A DNA stretch of 64,000 nucleotides from Cristatella mucedo (lineage: Eukaryota > Bryozoa > Phylactolaemata > Cristatellidae), in the NCBI GenBank assembly GCA_009760855.2, contig WPIO01000005.1, positions 1,644,001 through 1,708,000 on the forward strand. The letters run 5' to 3'. Of the stretch, positions 58,553 through 64,000 are shown piece by piece. The first letter of the stretch is position 1. Each line of letters opens with the position of its first letter. A model generated the notes under the pieces. The model made no database searches, was not told the DNA's origin, and saw only the letters and a list, made by a program, of their open reading frames with translations. The translations under genes were made by a program, and so were the position numbers.

Positions 58553-59388
58553 GTTATTAAGAGCAACCCTGTTCGTTATCCATATCCAGATAGCTGACAG
58601 CTGCTTGCTTTATTTCACAATCTCTTCACAGTTCTCACTTGTGTTGACATCCAGTCAGGATCAAAGCTTTAATATCAGTCACGTGCATTTCATTTTCAGT
58701 GTGGTGTTGCATCCCGATAGACGATCGGACGAGCTGCTATCCTTCACATTTTCCTATGTATTCTGTAATTTTTTCTGTTTCAGAAGTCTGAAGGTAGTGT
58801 TTCTCTGTAGTGGCATGCATGCTCGAGCAAACATACACCATTGGTGTGTGCGTGCGTGCGTCGCTACCAAGCGCACAGAATTTTGAATAGACTTTCCAAA
58901 CACAGACATACAATCATATGCTGGAGTGTATTGTAACACCACGCGCACACACACACACGTGTATATGCTCCATCCAGGCGCTTTGCCGCTTGCTGCCGGA
59001 GAAAATTTATACCTTTAGTAATGGACTAAAGCCTTAGTGCAAATAAATATGCCATATTATACGTTAATGTTTGAACACTTGAATGGGGTGATGGTGTAGG
59101 TGAGAATGTCGATGCATTATAGCCTGCTTCCGAAACTCGACATTCCTTTTGGGGCTTATGCTAGTGTTGTCCTCGAGACCATACCCTATTGTTCCTTTCG
59201 ACACACTTTCCTATCCATGTTTAACCTATGCACCCATAGTTTTACAGGATTACGAGGCGATATTGAGTCAACCTATGACGTAGCCAGAAATTAGCAAGGC
59301 ATTTTGTTAATTGACTGAACCATGACCTTGCCCCCCCAATGGAAGGATGGGCTGGCTCCTTCTACATCGAGATATAAAGTCAAAGCGT
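58551..59388. other. ATP5ME intron 2, unassigned
   Basis: No exon or repeat family recognised apart from short dinucleotide runs. Confidence 0.45.
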
Positions 59389-59540
59389 ATCTCCTTCGAC
59401 AGCCTCATTTATATGATGGCAGAATAGCCTTAGCAGCCATCGACGTGCCTGCAACTAGCAGTATAGGATTGTCTGCGACAGGACTCGAACCCTTGGACAC
59501 ACCTCGTAAAGTGCAAGCAGCTTAGCCACTGTTGGATCTG
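59389..59540 (-). mobile_element. tRNA-derived SINE in ATP5ME intron 2
   Basis: Minus strand: A-box-like AGTGGCTAAGCTGC and a near-perfect B box GGGTTCGAGTCCTG about 45 nt later, followed by a body with ACAGCCTC-like end related to 18316-18480. The best-preserved B box among the SINEs here. Confidence 0.75.
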
Positions 59541-59829
59541 CATGTACTTTTAATTGTGGCTACATTGCTATAATAATGGTGATAATAAATCATCGCATGG
59601 TGCTTTAAGAGGACAGGATCTCTTTTTAGTCACGACCAATGCTGGGAAGGGAACGGTATCCAGTGTTATAAGTGATAGTAAAATGCTCATTTACAGCATC
59701 CTTAAGCAACTATTGGGCAATTTACTTGGATGATGGATAATCTCTATAGAGCAAGTAGGATTCTTGTCCTACTATAAGTTTCTTGTAAGGTGGTGGTGTG
59801 TGATGTAAACCTGCAGGAAGCTCCGGGTA
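59541..59829. other. ATP5ME intron 2, unassigned
   Basis: AT-rich DNA; 59570-59640 may hold a decayed LINE-B tail (ATAATGGTGATAATAAATCA and GGATCTCTTTTTAG). Confidence 0.4.
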
Positions 59830-60012
59830 TTATTTCGTTAGAACTGAAGGGATGGTCTACAGAGTTTTTTAGCCCGGTTAGAGGCAGGGCTAAACGACCC
59901 GTCAGAGGAGCTGCAGTGCAATGGGAGGCTGACGGTATTTCAGATCGGTAAGTTGGAGAAGCATACTAAAGAGATCTAAAAGTGACTGAAAGGACACGAT
60001 GGACAAGCCTAG
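59830..60012 (-). mobile_element. LINE-B relic
   Basis: Fragments such as GATCGGTAAGTTGGAGAAGC followed by AAAGAGATCTAAAAGTGACTG correspond to the LINE-B minus-strand pattern (GATAGGTAGGCTGGAGCC, AAGGGACCTAAAAGTGAG). Heavily decayed. Confidence 0.55.
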
Positions 60013-60649
60013 CCGTACGATTTCTTAAAAATAAGCCTTCTTTTATATACGAAGAGAAAACCAGCAAGGCAGGAGGCAATAATACTTCAGGGATGAGGAA
60101 CTTTCGACAAGCTGTTCCACTGTTATACTTAATTGTTTTTGCAATACATTTGATGCAGCAAAGCATCAGAACTTGGCTGCATGATTAAACTTGCAGGGTT
60201 AGATTTTGTTTGTCATCAAGAAAGTCTTAACCCAAGAAATGTCATTGGGGATCATACATGTTGGGATTGTGTAGTAGGTCTTTTTACTGCAAACCTAAGA
60301 TGCTAGTATGTCGTATTGCAGAAATTGCTCCCATTTAGATCTCTTCCGGGGCTCAACTAACTTACTAACTATCGTGTAATTGTTGATCTCAACTCGACTT
60401 ATTGAAATTCTGTTAGTACACTTTATTTAAATTGTATGTACAAATTTAGGTTACTTCTAGTTCAGTTAATGCTCTATTTTGTTTAGCAAGTGCATTACTT
60501 TCTGCATGGAGAATGACCTGCAAGCTCCTAGGAAAGCTGCTAGAGGAAAGCTGCTAGGGAATGTTAGTCTAGCTCCCTCCACCAGCCACCCCCTCTATTC
60601 TCCGGCAGGTTCTCTGCAATGTCAGCCAGTAGCCCAAAAGACTAATCTC
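60013..60649. other. ATP5ME intron 2, unassigned
   Basis: AT-rich unique DNA; a short GGAAAGCTGCTAG duplication near 60530-60558. No exon seen. Confidence 0.45.
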
Positions 60650-61590
60650 ATGTAGTTATGGGCAAACCAAGTGTGATTCAGAAATTGGAAAGGTTAGGGC
60701 TCAAAATTGGCTCTGCCAGCGTTTCTCCTGTTGAATCTGAAAAAATATAGGTGTCATGTTCCGAAGTGACCTTTTGTTAGACGACCACACTAGCTCCGCA
60801 ATCAAGTCTGCCTACTTTCAGCTACATAACTTTGCTAAAACTCGGGCTTGTTTATATAAGGATACCACATCTAAGTTGGTCCATGCATATGTGACATCCC
60901 GTCTTGACTTCTGCAACTCACTGCTTGCTGGCCTACCGGCCTGTGCACTCAGGCGCTCACAGCTGGTGCAAAACTCCGCAGCTAGGCTTGTCAGTCATGA
61001 GCATCGCAGTTGCCAAATCACACTAGTTCTCGCCGACCTGCACTGGCTACCAGCCAAGCGACGGATCGACTTCAAAGTTTTGTCGCTCACTTTTAGGTCC
61101 CTTCATTCTTTGACTCCAGCCTATCTCTCAGATCTACTCCCCCACCAGGCCAAGCATTGTACCACCCGCTTTCCGGAATCCAACAGTCTACCACTACCTC
61201 GTACAAACCTCAAATCCTTTGGAGACCGTACATTTAGTTGCTATGCTCCCAAAGCCTGGAACTCACTCCCGACTTGCAATACGACATCCCCTGACTTGAA
61301 CACATTTAAAAAGAACTTGAAAATGCACCTAATTAGGACAGCATTTAGTGGGTCCCCGTGATTCGTCCTTTATGTGCTTATGCGTGCTGATACTGTGCAT
61401 GCTGCCACTAACCATGCTTGCATGCTGAACCTGTGCATGTCACCCCTAACCATGTTTTTCATGTTGTTTTTTAAGCACGATATCACTCACCATTCAATCG
61501 TGTTTCCCTTTGCAGCAAATGTAAAGTGCATAGAAAGAGATTGAGTTCTCTGAGGGTGCTTTATCAAGTGTATTATTATCATTATGTAAT
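60650..61590 (+). mobile_element. LINE-B 5'-truncated copy with intact C-terminal frame
   Basis: Youngest-looking LINE-B copy. An uninterrupted 201-codon frame (60756-61361) covers FRSDLLLDDH, VTSRLDFCNSLLAGLPACAL, QITLVLADLHWLPAKRRIDF, SLTPAYLSDLLPHQ and the terminal PDLNTFKKNLKMHL, then a full 3' UTR, the GAGGGTGCTTTATCAAGTG end and a TTATTATC tail. There is no RT or endonuclease, so no autonomy. Confidence 0.9.
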
Positions 61591-61794
61591 TTGTTTAAGG
61601 AATTCGTTCCTAATCGTGATGTGAATGGACATGTACATTTAATGGGACACACTAGATGATCTTGGACTTGCATCTAATTTTATATCTGCCTTGAAGAGGT
61701 CACTGCCCTACCAGTATAGTGTTTGAGTGCACGCGGTTGTAGAGCTAGAGTTTGTTCTGAATTTCCCATGCACTAACTAAAATTGTAGGCAGTA
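61591..61794. other. ATP5ME intron 2, unassigned
   Basis: Short unique stretch between the LINE-B copy and the MITE. Confidence 0.4.
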
Positions 61795-61953
61795 CAGTCG
61801 ACTTCACTCATAAGAATAGGCTGGGGCCGGCAAATAGGCATTATTATATCCGGAGTATTCTCATATTCGGACTGGGACTAATATTGCTGAACTGAAATAT
61901 ACGAAAAACTGCTATTCATGTATACCCGATATTCTTATATGCAAAGTCGACTG
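61795..61953. mobile_element. 159-bp MITE with TA target duplication (Tc1/mariner-pogo-like)
   Basis: The terminal inverted repeats CAGTCGACTT...CATAAGAATA (left) and CAGTCGACTT...TATAAGAATA (right, complement) extend about 25 bp and are flanked by TA on both sides (61793-61794 and 61954-61955). There is no coding capacity. The CAG start and TA duplication point to the Tc1/mariner superfamily, probably pogo-type; the assignment is an inference. Confidence 0.82.
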
Positions 61954-62926
61954 TATTATGTTTTTGCATCTTAAAACTTTCTTTTGATTGTATAGTCTTG
62001 TGGTTGCTGGTAGCTAGTGCAAATTTGGTGGTTTACCTAAGATTGGTAGGATATCTAGATTTATGTTGTGCATATGGTCAGCAAGATTCGATTGTGGCAA
62101 CTTGGCATGCTTTAGTTTTTTTACTTGTCCCAAAGAGGCTAGCCTGGAGAGAGAAGAGACCGTTGTGTGAATCGAGTGTTACTGATGCTTCACCGGCACC
62201 TTGCTCATTGATGACTAGGCTTGTCGGGTGCTCAGGCACTGTTAGCACTTGCTCGTGCTGTTGGGGCTATCTTTGGCCTCATTGATTATCAAGCTGCTGC
62301 GAGTTGTGCTCAAGACTCTACATTTTCCGAGTTGTTGATTCTCCCAGCCATGCGTTGCCTGTAGTATCGGCCCTGTCTGGAACCACTCTGTGCAATCTTT
62401 TTCTTGGGTGCATACAGATGGTTCACCACTTAACTATAAATCCAAATGTATACTCCATAGACAATGACACACAAGTACATGTAATTTTAAAATGGTCAAA
62501 CCCACATCCAGTTTGTTCTAACAGTCTAGTCCGTGAGGTAGAAGCTTGGTGGGCTTGCTTGGCCTGGTTGGTCTGCAAAACATACGAGAGACACGAGGAC
62601 GAAGGGGTTTCGTCTTAAGTCAACAGTTAAATGTAGACCATTCGTGACATGCTGCAAGGGGCTGGGCTGTACTGTACACCTCGAGATGCTGTGAGCATGC
62701 CTAGTATAAATGCACAGTTCAAATATTGCATGCTTTCTCTTTGGCTCGTAAGATGCCCCCACCCCTCGCAGCTGATTAGCTACTGTCCATGTGGCTGTGT
62801 GTTCATGTTATTGCAACCAAGGACTCGGTATATTCGCTAGTCTTGAAAACTGCTTTTTGAGTGTTTTCTGTGCACGTTCTTGCTTGCGTGGCCACGATCA
62901 GCGTGCTGGGCCTTCCTTTTGTCCAG
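61954..62926. other. ATP5ME intron 2, 3' part
   Basis: ORFs 61998-62285 and 62304-62618 have no domain and no splice support. No family match. Confidence 0.5.
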
Positions 62927-63042
62927 AGACCTTAGCTGCTAAAGAAGCTGTCATTCAGGAGCAGTACCAAAAGATCCGTGCTGCCCGTGAAATCCGACTA
63001 GCAAAAGAAAAAGAGGAAAATGCAAAGAGTAAGTTTAATTAG
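62927..63042 (+). CDS. ATP5ME: ATP synthase subunit e, exon 3 of 3 (charged coil, stop)
   Basis: The acceptor CTTTTGTCCAG (ending 62926) supplies AG to complete a Lys codon, then TLAAKEAVIQEQYQKIRAAR and a highly charged coil (E/K/R rich), ending KSKFN and TAG at 63040-63042. Subunit e proteins end in such a charged helix on the intermembrane-space side. The total of 71 residues agrees with about 69-70 in other animals, which favours this as the last exon. A GTAAGT donor-like site at 63029 leaves room for an alternative final exon. Intron 2 is 4.87 kb and holds a SINE, two LINE-B fragments and a MITE. Confidence 0.85.
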
Positions 63043-64000
63043 TTCGACGTGCATTAATGCTAATGATGGCTGTGAATATGAGTCACTCTCCTGATATCTA
63101 GTTCTTCTTTCTGTGCAACTTATATCGATTGCAACTGCTCCAGCAAATTGCTGGTGGGTTTTCTTGCCGTTCTTTGGCTGTCGTTCTTGGCCCCTGCACA
63201 CGTGCTTAGGCCTAATCTTATGAACTTAGTAGAGTTTGGCGGTTCAGCAGTAAGTCCGAGAAGGTAGATTTTGTATTGCTTTTTGCATTTTGTATGGCAC
63301 TCCACACATGCACAATCGATGACCTGGTGCTGCCATCCAGTTTGCCTTTTGTATCCGCTAATGGATTTTTTTATTAGCTGACGACTTTGTTTTTTATGGA
63401 CCTAAGTAAACTACGAAGTTCCCAGTGTTTCAGCGTGAAGGCACTAATGGTTAATTTCTTTGTGCGGCTGTCGGTGTGTGTGCATGCATGCCCACTTGCA
63501 ACTTTTCACAGTCATGGGAACTGAGCTGCGGCTGCCTGTGAAGCTTTCTGCTGTTTACTCAGCCCACACTATAGCAGTTGTTGCACATTGGGTAAGCAAT
63601 AGCATTTGTCTTGTGCGTTAAAAGAAAGCAAGTTTGTAAGCTGAATTTGGAGGATGCATGAGAAAGTAAGCGACATGGTCGTAGCAAGGATGAATGACAG
63701 AAAGGAAGTGCCTGAATCAGCAGTAAAACACACAATCCTTGGGCAAGATTTTTGGAATACCATAGTCTTGGACTTGCAGAAGTCTCTCGATTATAGTTTT
63801 ACGTGAAAGCAAAGGATGATGGATGATCGTTTTGGGAAGACTGGAGCCAAACCATGGTGGTCCTTCTTAGTCAGAAATAAAAATTTTGGCAATTTGACCC
63901 CGAACCACAATATCTTCTTTATCAGTGAACAAGTGGCTAAATATCTATTATTTATAGGCCAGGTAACTAATCATGTGTTTGCTTAGAACTTGTTATGCAA
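63043..64000. other. ATP5ME 3' flank with an old LINE relic
   Basis: Probable 3' UTR and downstream DNA. Near 63838-63880 the minus strand reads LTKKDHHGLAP, a decayed form of the LINE H-x-L-A-P motif, in a context resembling LINE-A (GGAGCCAAACCATGGTGG for GGAGCCAAGCCGTGGCGG). An AATAAA lies at about 63876. A possible acceptor at 63511 starts an open frame of 37 codons that is not assigned. Confidence 0.45.

Noticed and set aside
63512-63622. Possible extra ATP5ME exon after the acceptor TTTTCACAG
   Set aside because: It would lengthen the protein by about 37 residues beyond family size and lacks the expected charged C-terminus. The stop at 63040-63042 is more economical.

Overview
This is metazoan nuclear DNA: protein genes split by GT-AG introns, decayed non-LTR retrotransposons, tRNA-derived SINEs, short DNA transposons, and long CT/GA/TA microsatellites. 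Nothing prokaryotic or plasmid-like was seen. The species cannot be fixed from sequence alone. An invertebrate, possibly a lophotrochozoan such as a flatworm, is a guess based on the divergent peptide-receptor-like GPCRs and the repeat-rich layout.

Four protein genes can be supported, all on the + strand. Three are rhodopsin-class GPCR paralogues in a cluster between 9.1 and 36.2 kb. Each has two coding exons split by a phase-0 intron at the same place, after TM2 and before the TM3 cysteine: GPCR-1 (9126-9386 + 9763-10611), GPCR-2 (20419-20709 + 24434-25198) and GPCR-3 (31424-31702 + 35453-36214). GPCR-2 and GPCR-3 lie about 11.0 kb apart at both exons and are tandem duplicates. Their similarity is patchy: exon 1 plus about 85 bp of intron is 324/328 identical and the TM6-TM7 block is 144/145 identical, while TM4-ECL2-TM5 is strongly diverged. 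This suggests gene conversion with diversification of the probable ligand-facing region. The fourth gene is mitochondrial ATP synthase subunit e (ATP5ME), in three small exons at 57269-57313, 58001-58055 and 62927-63042.

Most of the rest is repeats. Two APE-type CR1/L2-like LINE families recur on both strands and are named here LINE-A (3' tail of ACATT-like repeats) and LINE-B (tail of TTA/ATT repeats). The best LINE-A copy (3853-6712, minus) keeps recognisable endonuclease and reverse transcriptase but is frameshifted. The best LINE-B copies are 51215-52852 and 60650-61590. About five tRNA-derived SINEs are present, and at least one ends in LINE-B-like tail sequence. Two TIR-bearing non-autonomous DNA elements lie at 44275-44725 and 61795-61953.

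Structural DNA features include a 71-bp-arm foldback (32774-32955), two loci of perfect palindromes around TA microsatellites (2205-2327, 49881-49991), a satellite of about 175-bp units (39950-42820), and a (GTCTCTCT)n tract split by a LINE-B insertion just upstream of GPCR-3.

Region by region: 0-8.2 kb LINE fragments and unassigned DNA; 8.2-10.6 kb GPCR-1 with a GC-rich 5' flank; 10.6-18.9 kb decayed LINEs and a SINE; 18.9-25.2 kb GPCR-2; 25.2-31.4 kb LINE/SINE debris and microsatellite; 31.4-36.2 kb GPCR-3; 36.2-39.9 kb GC-rich DNA and microsatellite; 39.95-42.8 kb satellite; 43-57 kb LINE/SINE/MITE mosaic; 57.2-63.1 kb ATP5ME; remainder unassigned. The receptors and ATP5ME have no evident functional link.
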